Under the pieces are notes generated by a model. That model worked only from the letters and a program-made list of their open reading frames with translations, was not told where the DNA came from and did not search any database. A program made the position numbers and the translations under genes. 64,000 nucleotides of DNA from Paragyromitra xinjiangensis (lineage: Eukaryota; Ascomycota; Pezizomycetes; Pezizales; Discinaceae): NCBI GenBank assembly GCA_038503065.1, contig JBCAMK010000002.1:3348001-3412000 (forward strand). The letters run 5' to 3'. How positions within the stretch are numbered: position 1 is the first letter of the stretch; every line of letters begins with the position of its first letter. This document shows, piece after piece, positions 34,391 to 48,000 of the stretch.

Positions 34391-36377
34391 ATGTCTCTCG
34401 ATGACGAACTCCTTATGCTCGCTGGCGAAGACGACGAAGACACAAAGCCTTCCTCGCCTGCACGCCGCAAACGCTCTTCACCTCCCACATCTGCATCCCC
34501 AGCCAAGAAGCGCTCGAGACCCGTCGTGAAGAAACCGTCCAAGAAAAAGACCAAACACGACGATTCAGACGACGACGAAGAGTAGGCGCCCCCTTTTCCC
34601 CCCCACTCCCTCAGCCACCTCGCGTGATGTCACCTTTTTTTTTCCCTCGGCCCACCTCAAATTTAAAGAATCATCAAAGAAAAAAAAAATTAACACCACA
34701 ACTCTAGTAGCTCCTCGGCACTCTCGGAAGTGGCTTCCTCCGAAATATCGTCTCAGAGCGAGCCCGATGAACCAATGGATCTAGCTTCGTCTTCCGATGA
34801 GGAGGACAGTGTGCAGGACTTGTATCCTCTCGAGGGCAAATACAAAGATCAGGCCGACATGCAGAAGCTTCTTGCGATGGAGGAGATTGACCGCGAAGCA
34901 GTTCTCGCTGAACGTGCTGCACAGATTGAGCGTGCTCAGCAAGATCGACATCTCCGTAATCTTCTCAAATCACGGAATGCAGCTGATAAAGCGAATGGGC
35001 TCGCAACGGGAAGTGGGTCCTCTACGAGACGATCTGCGAGGACTAAGAGCATGCCAAAGAAGAACGAGGAGACGACGAAGAGGGGGAAGCTGGATGAGTT
35101 GAAGAAGATTAGAGAGGAGAGGAGTACGAGGGCTGCGGGCTCGGGGAAGCCGGATCGTGGTGATGATGATGGGCCGAAGAGGAGGAGTCTGGCGGATGAA
35201 GATGAGGAAAGGCCGGGGTTCGCGGAGGACCTATACACGACGAAAAAGGAGCAAAGGGAAATTCAAGTGTCGGATGTGAATAGAGCTAGGATTGGTAGGA
35301 CGGGCTTGGGGAAGCTGTGTGATTATCCAGGATTCGAGGATGCGGTTCGAGGTGATTACTGACCCCAATGGTTTTCTGATCGTTGTGCTAACATACGGAA
35401 GATTGCTTCGTAAGGGTATCAATGTACAACCAGGAAACCAAGACAAATGTATACCGAATTGGCTTGATCAAAGGTATGCTGACCCTCCCCACCATACGCA
35501 ATTCATACTAACTGTCCAGGCTTCGTCACCGGCAAACCTTACTCTATGCTCGACGGCAAACGCCGAACAGACCAACACGTCCGTGTCCTCCACAGCTCAT
35601 CCGAGAAATCCTTCCCAATGGAATTCATGTCCGACAGTCCCATGACTGAGGTAACCTCCCCATCTCCGGCTCTTTTAGCTCATTCTAACCTTACAGGCTG
35701 AGTTCGTCCGCTTCAAAAAACAATGCGAAGTCGACAAAGTTGCCCTTCCCTCCCTTTCCTTCGTCGAAAAGAAAGCCCTTGACATCCGTGCCCTCGATTC
35801 TCGTATCCTCACCCCCGATGAAGTCAATGCCATAATCACCAAACGCAACAAAGACAAAATCGACCCTGTTACAGTAGTTCTCGCCCGTGCCAAGCTTCGC
35901 CAAGCCCGTGACGCCGCCGTCGTCAAGGGGGATGAAGCTGATATCCTCCGTATCGATAAGGAACTCCAGGACCTTGAGGACACCCTAGGCCGTCCACACA
36001 CCCGTATCGATTCACAAATGGATCGGCTGAGCAAACTCAACCAGGAAAACCGTAAAAAGAACATTGCAGAACTACGAAAAGCTGAACTAGACGAGAAACG
36101 TGCTGCTAGACGCGCCGCGGAGCAGGCGGAGAAGAGCGGCGCGATGAGTAACCCATTCGCACGAGTGAAGACAAAAGCCAAAATCATGCATGCCTCCGTC
36201 GAAGTCCGAGACGATAAGACAGATTCAGGCTCGCAGGAGACTGCGAATGGGGATACGCCGAATGGAACACCGAAAGGTGTGGGTTTGATTGGGAATGGAG
36301 CAAAGAAGGGAAGGAGAATGGGAGGTGTCGACGATGTCATTGCGTCTTTGGACTTTGGCATTGACATCGAGATTTGA
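34391..36377 (+). CDS. RTF1: RNA polymerase II-associated Paf1 complex subunit Rtf1
   Basis: Exons 34391-34581, 34708-35351, 35402-35473, 35520-35650 and 35697-36377 give about 572 residues. The N-terminus is acidic and Ser/Lys-rich. A central charged region with the DLYPLEGKYKDQADMQKLLAMEE segment corresponds to the histone-modification domain area. The Plus3 domain (about 245-350) is rebuilt across three introns: CDYPGFEDAVRG, then FVRVSMYNQETKTNVYRIGLIKGF, then MEFMSDSPMTEAEF. A long coiled C-terminal region ends DVIASLDFGIDIEI. Rtf1 links the Paf1 complex to Spt5 through Plus3 and stimulates Rad6/Bre1 H2B ubiquitination during elongation. All junctions keep phase. Confidence 0.93.
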
Positions 36378-38517
36378 TTCCCCCGTTCTATTTGCTTTCT
36401 ATTTGCTATTGCCCGTACTATTACGCTATATTACGTCTTGGTTGTTGGTGTTTAGAGTATCTCGTTTTAGTGGAGGAGCATGTTTTACTTTATTTTTACT
36501 TATAGGCCAGCTCCTTTCTTGTATTTTTTTTGCCACTTACTAAAATTTTTGCGTGCTTTTTTACGGTTTTTACAAGGGGAGGGGGAAAAGGGGCGTGTTT
36601 TAAAAACAAAATCTTTTTGTTCAAATATGGTCTCTCGGCGTACTATTTATGGTTTCTTTTTTTTTTTTCCTCAGGTATTAGTTTTAAGGCAGAAATTACT
36701 AAAAGTTAATGAGAAAAACAAAGTCTGCAGATGAGGTGGGTATTTGAGTTACGGGGAGATGGGACGCCATTACGGCAATGACCGAAGTGAAAGTGATAGG
36801 AGTGTATATTTTTTCGTATCTTCCACCCACCCACCTGGTAATAACATCCTAGGTCACATGTGCTAATATCCATGCTATGCTTCCCGGGAGATGGGTGCAG
36901 TTGTGGGGTAGAAGCACTGTCCAAGGGTGGCTCCGTGCAGTAGAGAAAAATAAAGATGGGATGAATGATAGCTGATGAGTCCCGCAGAGATCCCCGGACT
37001 ATTGAAACCCCCCTATATATACAGTTTCTCCTTTCCTCCCCCTCCCCCTCCTTCGCAGCTGGTCGATAACAAAATGAAGAGGGGTGGCGAGAAAGAAAAC
37101 AAAGGTTCATAGCCACAAAAGGGGGTCCGCTCGCAGTTATTACTCGTCTTAATACAATTTTACTTCTTCCTCCTCAGCTCTCTCAGCTCTCTTTTATATA
37201 TGTTACCCATTGAATATATATTAGATAGGTTTGATTTCCAATCGGACGAAATCATAGCAAAACATCACGATCGAATCTCGGTATTACCCGTTCCTACCCA
37301 TCCGGGTTTCCCAGCGGATAAACTTTATCTCAGATGGTCTACCCGAGCCAAGGGTTTAACCCAGAGGGGCTCAAGGTGAACGTCCGCGTATGTTGAAAAG
37401 AAGAAAAAAAAAAAGAAAAGTGCCGAGACTCCTCTAATATCACTCGAGTGACATACCTCCCCCCCCTTCTCTCTACTATAACTATTTGCCACACCGACGT
37501 TTAGTTACCTTGGCGGGTATCTTTATGTACTCGGGGAGGAGGAGGAGAGTCACATGCGGCGAGCAGAGATAGGTACTTTCCGTCTCCCTTTCATCTTCTG
37601 GGGATCCCCGGCTTTTATTTTTATTGTTTAGCTTTTCCGAGGAGCAAGTGAGTTTTTATATCAATGCTTATCTGTTTTTGCTTTGCTTTGCTCTGCAGGC
37701 CCGCGGGAGAAGGTTCGGGTCGGTGACGGGCATAATTACGGCTGGGGGGTTTTTTCTTTTCAGCCCTGTGATGTGCCTCCCCCCGAGTCCGTGATTAAGG
37801 TGCTGCACACAAAGTGCGGGGGAATACGAATAGTCGGAATCGATAAACGCCACCGTGGGCACTACACGGGAGGCATCGATTGCCGCGGGGCAATAGAGTG
37901 TTTCAAAGGAGCAAGCACAGGCGTTGTGTTGCAAAAGAGGACGAGGGAAAGAGGGAAAGAGGAAAAAAGCATGGTTGTGGTTCAAGCAGACGAGTTTCGT
38001 GTGGTGGACGAATGATAATTGTGATTATGCTTTAATTGGGTTTTTGCACTTTTGCTGACGGGTGCTTTATTTGCTCAGATTCGATAAGGAAACGAAAAAA
38101 AAAGGAAACAAATCATTTCGGTACCGAATAACTTCATACAAGCACAACGATCGGGAATCCCTAATCCATCGCTAAACATACACTATCACTCACACCAGCT
38201 GCTCCCCTTGTCTCATGCCCAGCCCCACTGCGCAGCTTGCTGGCCCCCTAGTTTCGTGCCCGGTCCATGCTGCGCACCACAGGCCCTCACCAACTACCTT
38301 ATCAATAGACCGTACGCCCATAAGCCGATTGCCTGCCCAATTACATAAAATGGAAATAATTATATCGTAACACACCTCCACCGGACAATATGAAACCCCC
38401 AGATAAATATAAAAACGAGATTACGAAGGGAAAAAAAAAGAGAAACACCACTCGACCCTGCAGCACACTATGATCCAGCACGTGCTATTCAAACAATCCC
38501 CAAAGTATCAGCCTTTG
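36378..38517. other. intergenic after RTF1
   Basis: 2.1 kb without a supportable gene: T-rich 3' flank of RTF1 (36380-36700), then mixed sequence. Short frames at 37680-38015 overlap on both strands and carry no family motif. A long untranslated RNA could lie here but nothing proves it. Confidence 0.45.
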
Positions 38518-39021
38518 TCAGCTCTCGTTTTCAGCGTCTGCGTTGTCATGTTCGTCTTGTTTTCGCTGGATTTCCGCCATTGCCGTACGGGCATGGACGA
38601 CATTCGAGTCCTCCACTGGGTCCCAGTAGCAGAACCGCTCAACTGGGGTTTCGTTCGAGGATTGCTGGTTGAAGCCATTCATGTCCAAAATAGAGGCATC
38701 GATCTCAGGGACAGGCCGGCCTTTGCTGCGTGCTAATATTTGTTGTTCGCATTGCTCGCTGCCTAGTTTAGCGTATCCATTGCGATTGGTTGCAGAGGCT
38801 GCCACCCGTGATGGGAAGGGTACTATGTTGATTTGGGTAACTGGAGGAGGTGGAGGTGGTGTAGATGGTGGTGGAGAAGGGGAGGCAGAGAAGTACGACT
38901 GGGAGGGTGTTTGCTGACGAGACATTTGTCGAGAGGCCTGGCGGGATGCTTGATGAGATGTTTGACGGACTGCTTGGGAAACTGAATTTGTCGTGGCTTT
39001 GGGATCTCCCTTAGTCGTCAT
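38518..39021 (-). CDS. orphan proline/serine/glutamine-rich protein, 167 residues
   Basis: One ATG-started frame on the minus strand. Residues 14-42 contain a SRQ-type short repeat (HQASRQASRQMSRQQ), then a polyproline stretch (SPPPSTPPPPPP). About 75-167 is more complex and acidic at the end (RFCYWDPVEDSNVVHARTAMAEIQRKQDEHDN). It has no signal peptide, membrane span or known domain. The frame is preceded by a plausible leader and ends cleanly. It could be a disordered regulatory protein. Support is only frame length and non-random composition. Confidence 0.5.
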   Translation of the reverse strand: MTTKGDPKATTNSVSQAVRQTSHQASRQASRQMSRQQTPSQSYFSASPSPPPSTPPPPPPVTQINIVPFPSRVAASATNRNGYAKLGSEQCEQQILARSKGRPVPEIDASILDMNGFNQQSSNETPVERFCYWDPVEDSNVVHARTAMAEIQRKQDEHDNADAENES

Positions 39022-42000
39022 TGAAATCGGTGGGGTAGAACGGATACGAGGGGTAGTTTTCTGAAGAAAGTTGATGGCTATCAGGGGTTCTTAGGGCTTC
39101 CAAAAGGTTTCTTTGGGAGTGGTTTTGTTTGGCCGAGGAAGATATTAGGAAGATATTTGTCTGGTTGGTGGGATGGGTAAAAGAGATGGGGGGGAGATAA
39201 TGGGCCTCTGGTTGGTGGATATATATCACTTGAAGGTGTGCAGCAAGGCTAATTATGTACTTGCAGTAAATATGATATAGTTAGAACAGAGGATCTGTTG
39301 GCTCTTTAGCTACCACGCCCGATGCTGCGCTTATATAGTTTTAGATTCTAGTGCTCGTCGACCAATTCCTCGGGAGTGCTCTGGGATCCTTTTGCGAACA
39401 GCGAGGTTCACCTCATTGGTTCTCGGTGATGGACACATCTAGGCCAAGAGTGTTAGGTTCTTGCCGGTAGTACTCAATTCATCTCCGTCACAGCGGCTTG
39501 GGACGGGGTTCCCAGAGGCCGATGAGGGGATGGGAAGAGGTTCCGAGTGGATAAGAAAGGGAGAGATAGTCTTGGAAGAGTGTCCGCGAGAATAATCGCA
39601 AGGAGAGCAAAGAGCTATGAACGGGCCAAAGCGTAAAAGTGCCTCAATGGTGGGAGAGAGCTAGATACCCCAGAGAACAAGAACGGTACATACTGTACCG
39701 TCACGAATAACTTTCGGAGGGGGGAATAGTCATAAGAGAAAAAAAAATAAAAAATAGTTTATGGTGCATATGTGCGGCGTAATCGATTAATGGTAGCTTC
39801 GATATATGATCACCAGCATAGCTCACGTAAAAAGGCAGAAAAAGGAATACTGGGGGGTGAGATAGGGTGAGAAGCCAATTATGCCCAGTGCACTTTTTTG
39901 CACAGAGAAGAAAGGGTGGCAGTATCGAGGGATTCTATCAGGGGTTGTTCGTCAAGAGGATTGGACCCGTCAGGTTGGGTGTACCGTTATTCTGGGCCGG
40001 TTTCCAATGGCAGGACAACGGGGGCGCAACAATGGTGTGTGAAGTTCCACGGTTGCATGCATGGAACTCTCCTCGTGTGGGAAAGGGCGGACTGGAAAGC
40101 GGGGAGTCTGCGGCGCTGGGACATCAAACGTGTGACCCGACACACTGGAATCGAGAATGTCGAAAGCTTCCATTTCCCATCCGTCCCATGCGCGGGACCC
40201 GGCAGTAGTCTTCCTAATCAAGTCAAACCCGAACAGCGGAATGGCGCTGGAACGAACGCCTCCTCCCCCCCATCCCCCATAACACAAACTCCGTCCAGAA
40301 CCCATCCAGTCTGCCTTCGCGTATCATGTCCGTGGGGGTCTCTCCAAGAATCCCCATCCTCCCCACTGTCTCTAGATCACCTTGTTTATCACGAAAAGTT
40401 TATCAGGCCAGCCTCAACAGCGGCCCCACTTGGTCTTGCCCCGGGCGTTTGGTTAATCGGAATGTTGGATGCATGATCGTCTGCTGAAATCCGCTAAAAC
40501 GCACTTCTCCTAGGCTCTATAGATGCTCACTTCAATTAAATGTGGCTCAATAGTTATCAACACCCGAGGACCTGGGCGGAGGACATTCCGAATTAGTGGA
40601 AATGGCTACATGATACGCACAAGGCGGTGGGTATGTACCCATCATGTCTTCTTTCGTCCTCGCTTACATCACTCTTTACTTCGCCTTCCCTGCTTTCTGA
40701 TTCTTGCACGCCTGGTAATTTGCATTATGCTTATGTTCTTGAAATTAACTGAGGTTGTGCCACTCTACAATGCATGGTCCCGGTCCTCAAGGTACATGAG
40801 AAGGTATGCAAGAAACATCAGAGGGGAATAGCAAGAAAAAACAAAGTGGGCAGAAAATATGATCAGGTGTACGTTATGCGTAAGGTATGTAAGATGATTT
40901 ATTTGAAGTTTTCCTATGTTTCAGGTCGTATGTTCTGGCTAGAACCGTTCCCCACCAGCCCCACTAGAGCAGGTGAATCACGGATACGGAATCTGCCTTA
41001 CCTATTTCTTGCTACGAGAACTGCCGGCTTTTCAGTGACCTTTATTAACAAGCGTTACTATGCACAATCGATAGACGTGGACGTATGCTCATGCTAAAAG
41101 GTAGGAGGAGGAAAAATAAATATAATACGAAGAGAACCGATGCTCGAAGCAATGCTGCACAACAGAGCCACCGCATGATCGGTGGCTATGACACGCATTA
41201 TCCTAGCTGAGATCTGGTAAAGTTTCTTTTACCGCACCACTCATGGAGGTCGCCCACGGCTTTGTGCTTCATCACGCAGCAACCCGCTCACCGTTTACCG
41301 GGATAACCAACGGGTCAAAAATTAAAGTAAGACACGTCTATCCCTTTATCAATAGACTATTATTATTGTGTGCATCTGCCACATCCCCTTGCTTGCGGGC
41401 CGCAGACTGGCTCAACCATTTTGCACCTGAAATGGTGTGTAACTTTCAGCTATTCGAGTCAGTGCGCTGTAGAAAGTGCTCCCTGGTTTCGTGGATCCGC
41501 GGGCTCTCTTACGATTCCTCTCGAGTATATCTAATGAGGGGAATATGATTAACACCCCGATTTCTAGTAGGACCCCATAGTTATGGCGCTTCTCTATTCT
41601 CACACATGCATCGATCAGCCGCAGCGTGCGTAGAATTTGGAAGAAACAATTGTATAAAGCCCAGTAGTATATATGTGGCCGATACTAATCGATCCGTGCT
41701 TGGCGGGGTTCTCTACAAGACTCCGATGCCTGAACCACTCTGGCGGTAAATTAGTCAGTACTCCGAGATAACACATCGAGTTTTCTCTCGCAGCAGGTTT
41801 ACTTTTTTCTTTCACCAGCCATCTGTCCCCGAAGACCGGTTGGAACATTTTCGCTGGAACTGGTAGGAAAAAAAAAGTCGCAGCATAGCATGCGCACTAT
41901 GCTGCTCGTAGTTGGTCTCGGAGTCCACCTTAGAACAAACAGGCAAAGAACAGCAAAAAACCACCAGCACAAGGCAGATCCAGTACGAACGCGAGTGATG

Positions 42001-45000
42001 CTTCGCGGTGCGGGTCATGATGGGCTGGCCGTTTCTTGACGACGTAAAGCCCTCAGATTGCGTGGATGTCTCGGGGCCCAATAGCACAACATGTGGACGG
42101 ATTCATCTTCCATCTCAACGGGCAAGATACAACAGCCACCGTTGGTTGGATTGGCTAATATCGAATCTATGAGACTGCAACTAGTCACGAGGATCATTTC
42201 TTCATAGATGCGTTGGAAAAACTGGTGGCCTTGACCATTTTACAGTCACCAGAAGGCTGGGAACTGCACAGACAGGTAATGGAAGACAACCGGACCTTCC
42301 ACCCTGAATTATTGTAAAACTTGGGGGTCTATCCGTTGCGGGGTTACTAGGCATAATCATCTGCATCCTATGCACTACCCTCTTCTTCTACTGCTTCGAG
42401 CGCAATTGATCATTCGTGCTCTGAGCCCGGCAGAGATTTCCCAGGCTTAATCCTATGTTTCCCAAGTACCCGGAACCAAAGAGTTACCAGCGGTTACAGC
42501 GGGAACTGATGTAAAAAAAAACATACCGAAGGAGTAGTTTTGATAGCAACACCTCTGGGGGCAATGCGGCGACTACGTGGCCATAGTATACCTATGCGAC
42601 AGCTTCGAATAATACGTTATGATGCGTCCAGGGGAGATTATCATTTATTTATTTTGCTTTGCAGGATGCATACTCAACAACTTTAGATCCACCAGTTGAA
42701 GCATCTTTCCAAGGTACTCGCACCGCTTTTATTGAATTAAGACATTGGCAACATCCAATCGCTCGGTTCTTCAGAAGTGCATTAAGTCCATGGCTGTTCA
42801 AAACAAGGATACTGTATAGTACAATGCCAGCAGCTTCTATTGCTCTCGGCTCAATAGCTCTAACACTATTATCAACCCATCAAGCTTCTTGGCAGCTTTG
42901 GTATACCCTTGGTTGAAATTTTCATCCCTTCATTTTATTTTTAGCAACGTACCAGCTACCAGGTCAAGTTTTAATCAATTCCCGGACAGCTAAGACGTGC
43001 ATAATGAACAAAGTATCAATGCAACTGTTCGGCTCATAGGCTAGTCCAACTTTAGAACACTGAGATCAAAGCACTTCATTCAACCTATTCATTCAACCCG
43101 AGCCAGAATAGCTGTTGCCAACTTTGCTTTTAGTTCTTACTTTTCTGGCTCCAACGATTGAGGTTATGATCATATTTGAAACCGTCTATCCTTTATCAAA
43201 CCCTCGGGAAGCTCAAAATCTATGCATTAGTTGAAGATACATAGACTTACGTCACTTGATCCTTCAAAGTTTAGCCAACTATTACTCTTTCTGTATTTTT
43301 TCTCGGAGAACATCTGCTATCTCTGACTCCAGCTGACTTTCTTCGCAAGGGTTTGCGCTAGGGCAACTTGGAATGATGTATGCTTCCGTGAAGATCCCCT
43401 CATGGGCCGTTTCCTTCTAAGGAAAGAGGTGAGTATGAGTTTGTTCTTACAGCCGCTGGCGCTCTGTTATTCATGCAATACATTTATCTTCACATGTAAA
43501 GAAACCTCCCTAGGAGTACCTGTGCGGGAACAGGGTCGAAGCGGGATGGTGGCTAACCATGATTGCGTTGGCAGGCTATCTACCGGAAAGAACACCACGG
43601 AAATGCAATAATTACCTGTGACCAAAGACATAAAAATACACGGGAGTCATAGCAAGGGACGGAGTCCTAGATGACAAATTATAGTTGCTATGGGAAAAAT
43701 ATCTCGAGATCTCCGAGACGAGGTTGGCATACGGATACCCGATTCATAGAGTGGATGAGACTTCATACCACAATTAGGACCAGACTCAACTTCCCAAACT
43801 TTCTCTGGTTACATTGTGCTTTAAAAAGAATAGCACTCGGTTGCATGCGAGCAGTTTCATCTACCTTGGTTTGCCATCAGATCCTGATTAGTAGCTCGCT
43901 ACCAAACTCCCGGGATTTTGTAGCTGCTTACCAAAGAAACAAGCACTCTCTGACGAGGAGATCCAACAGCCCAGATTGCTTAGATGAGGCATACAATGTC
44001 CAGTTTTTAGGCAAAATCCAAAAGTGAAAAGAATGAGCTAATGCTATGACTTTAAGCGCGAGCGCTTTCCTAATACTACCACCTTATCACGATAAGACTG
44101 CCGAGAACCATTTCCGATGTGGAACATCTTGGTGATTATATAACCGCACGCTGAACATAACGCAATTATTATGTACTACGAGAGAACGGCGATGTTGGAC
44201 ACATCTCGCCTAATATTGCTTGCGTGAAACCAACGGCCAGTGGATTGAACCGTTTGTCCTCGCCTATGTAGCGTAACCGTACCCGAAAAAAAAGAGTATG
44301 CCCCCATAGTGATACAAGGGGAGGGGGCAGAAGAAGAAAAAAGTGCTTGTCTCATAACACGTGGAAGATCGAACTTTTAAACTCCATGGGCAAGGCAAAC
44401 CGTTGGGAAAGCACGTTATCAACTCCTTGCTTACTCCAAATTTCGGTCTTGACCGGAAGGTCCGGGCTACGGGATATCTAGGATAATGATAAATACCAGT
44501 GAACTTTGCCACCCGAAAGGAAATAATACCGTATTCTGGATAGAGAAACCGAAGGGTCACTGCTCAAGGCTTTAGATTAATTTGGAAGAAGTTGGTATAA
44601 CAACATTGAATTACTAGGAATAAAACTGCATCAACAGGAACCGCGATACCGAACTGGAACATTTATATCCTGGTAAATACAAAAGCCGGTACTCCCCGCT
44701 GCCCGCAATTATCCATGTCCGGGGTGCATCGCCGAAACCAAGCACCCAATAGCAACGCCGGAGCGTGCATTATAACTCAGTTTTTCGGGAGTGCGGGGTG
44801 GACATCTCCTGAAAAATTTGATGGTATACAGCTTAAGATCCATGGAAATATTTGTCGATTACTCGACAGATCGGATCTGGTTAGCATCTTGGACGGAAAC
44901 ATCGCCATTGGCCCAACCAAGTTCTGCTCGTTTCTTAGACAAACGCCTTGCGATGTCAGCTTACCCACGGCTTGGGATGTTTAATTTGACAGTATTTATA

Positions 45001-48000
45001 CCTTCTCAAAACAACAAATCGGACGTACCAAGAAATTTGTGAGTGATCTGTTGTGATCCATTTCGGGAATCCTGGTGGAAGGGGCAGGTTTGTGTCTGAC
45101 AAAAGTTTATCCAATCGGCAGTTCATCGATCAATCAGCACTCTGTAAGTTGGTTTCCATCACTAATTAAAGTGGCTCGTCTCAATTAAGCTTAAGACATT
45201 GATGAGTTTTCATAGAAAGATGATGTCAAGGAGAACGGATGACACTTGTAATTAAACTAAGAGCCATGTTTTTGAACTTTCTTAGCAAAGAAATTGTATA
45301 CCACATAATGGTTAGTTATCTTAGAAGCGGTTGTAAGAATCTAACTAGGAAAGAAGAAAAGATCCAAGATTCAAATGCTAATTACATTTAAGAAAAGTAT
45401 CGTGCGCCTGGTACTATTTTTCAAGGCTCGGTCCCTTTTAATTAAAAGGCGAATAACTTGATGTTATTTTCATCTAAGATTCCTCCCGTTCCTCCTTCCT
45501 TTCTTGGCCGAGTTTTGATTTCTTTGGTGGGTTTCGCTTAGGCTCTGTTGTGTTTGGTTGCTCTTGGCTGTGCTTTTACATCCTCTGAATTGCTATTGGT
45601 TACCTTCTTGCTGGGCACAGCCACTCTCCTAGGGTTTAATGCTTCAGGCATAAACACCCCCACTTAAGCAAATTCTACAAGTGCCCCACTGTTTATCAAT
45701 GGCTTGAAACAAAAATACAGGTTGTTCCAATGATTACTGAAACCAACTGGGGTGGGGTGTGACAGTGCCTAGACCATCAGAGTTGGAACGAAGAATAGGG
45801 CAGGTAACACTCCCTCTACAACCAGATGAATGGAATTTCAGTCGTTCTGGGTACTTGTTTCCTAGACGAAGGATGTAAAAGAATTCGGAGCTCTCTACGA
45901 AATTCTTTAGCGAATAATCTCACCGAGTGATACTCTATGAGTATATGTAACTCTTCGGTCTCGTTTCTACAAATCCAGCGAAGTGAAAGCACAGGGGCGG
46001 TAGTTGGAACAAAAACCCGGGGGAATCATTTGGAGAAACATCAGTTAAAATTCCTTCTAGTTTCTGTGGCTTTGGGCGGCACTCAAAGATATCACGAAAC
46101 ACACTGTTGTCAGAACCCCAGAGAATCCTAGTAAGAAGTGTATTCGTTTTACAAGAATACAGAGCAGAGGCAATCTTAAGCGTAGCCCGCTTCCCCGACA
46201 AGGATAGCTCCACAATAACAACATGATTTACGGAACCAGCCGTATTCATATAACGATTGTAATATATGACTCTGGTAACTAACGCTCAATTGTATCTTGT
46301 CTCGGTTGGCTCGGCCCGGACATCACCCACTTTTAGTTAGTCTGACCATACCACGGGAAGTAATAGAACCTAATCGATCTATCTACGGGAAAAAACTTCA
46401 CTTTAGTGTGGGTAAGACATTGGACTCATACATTAGATTTAATTTATATGGGCGTGATTAGACCATTCTTACAGAGCCACGTAGTAGACTATCTGGTTGG
46501 GAAAAGTGCTTAAGAGTACCGGTAAATACTGATGAAGATTACTCAAAGTCGGTGGCTATTCCAGAGGTAGTCTACTTGAATCCGCTCTTAAGGTTTTTCT
46601 TAATGGGATGTTCCTCCGTAGACACAACCTTGTACGTCCTCTGCTGGGGGTTTGGCCCGCGATTTTTAAAAACATCTCGGTCTGTGTTTACGTAGGTGAT
46701 CTTTGACTCTCGGTTGTTGCGCTCTCCGACCCAGCGGCACAAGGGTTCACCTAATTTCGGTAGACTGGTCATGACTTCTACAGACACAGGGTTTACGATT
46801 ACCGAACTCTTATAGCAAGAGAGTTAAAATCTCTACCTAAATGAGGATATTAGGTGCGGTTTTTGTGGTCAAGGATAGTTGCAAATCAGTATATCGATTC
46901 TGGTGGAGATTACATGTGGGTGTGGGGGCTGGGTGGAGGGATTCTTTTGGGCCATCAATGTACGCCTCTTGGCACTAGACATTTCCCTCTGGGGATAAGC
47001 CACAACGAGCAGGGATGAATCCCCAGACGGCTACGTAACTGATGTAGAGAAGATATGTAGATAGATGAAGAAAGTCGGTGTATAGCTTGACCAGATACAC
47101 TATCTATTTAGCTGGTAGATACCACGAGTGACTACCTATGATCATATCTCTATAGGAAATTTCTGTTATGCGGGGCCTCATCCACCTAGATTACCCAAAT
47201 ACACCAATCTACACTACTTACCAAATAGTTTAACTATGTAATCATATAATCTAGTCTTTTGCTTCCTATGATAAGCACGGGGCGTTTTTAGGTAATCGTC
47301 GATGAGGGGTTTCACTAATCGTAGTAATTGTACACCACTTGCAGATCCCTAAGGTTTTGATTAGGAGGAGGGGTATTTCAGTACATTTCGTGGTTCATGC
47401 GCCCCCATAATCGAATATCCCACAACTCAAGGAACCTGCGCAAATCCTCTTTTGGCGGCTCCGTGACTTGCCGTACAGGCAACCTCACGAGCCCTCTTAT
47501 TGTGGACCATGACATGTGAAACCAAATTGATGCTAGCAAATGTCTGTCTAGACAGAGAGGGGTGCTCTACAAAGCTAGCCGCATCTAACGTGCCAACTCA
47601 ATCAAACTTTTTAAAAGAACCTAGTGGTGAGGGTATCTCCGGTAGTGAAGAATGGGGCTGTGTAGATATCTCCACTAAGATATCGAGCGTCGAGGCGAGC
47701 GTTGCTAGGCTTTAGGATGGGCACCTGTGTCTGAGCAGGCACTGCGGAGATGGGACGCATCCAACGGTAACCCAGTGCCAAAAGGCCGGCAAGATCATGC
47801 GAGCAGCTCTTAAGAAATTGCTGGCTGGCAATTATCGGATGGACGTCTGATTTCTGAATGCTAAGCTTTGGCTTTTGGCCTTTCGTGATAGCGGCAGGAT
47901 CTGGTATGTAGTTTATGTAAGAATATTCGTCAATCCCTAAGGATGAATAGTTGGATGGATGGATGATCATGAGGAGGAAGAGGAGGGGGAGGAGGGGAGG

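Noticed and set aside
39898..40476. 192-codon plus-strand frame as a gene
   Set aside because: Odd composition, a competing overlapping frame of similar size, and no domain or splice support.
41166..41187. 8-bp perfect hairpin as a terminator or small-RNA gene
   Set aside because: Too short to exceed chance in 10 kb and has no gene nearby.
42659..42916. 85-codon frame after a CAG acceptor-like site
   Set aside because: No upstream exon, no family and poor codon pattern.
45740..45775. Polypurine tract plus TGTGACA as an LTR border
   Set aside because: No second LTR, no primer-binding site and no gag/pol similarity nearby.
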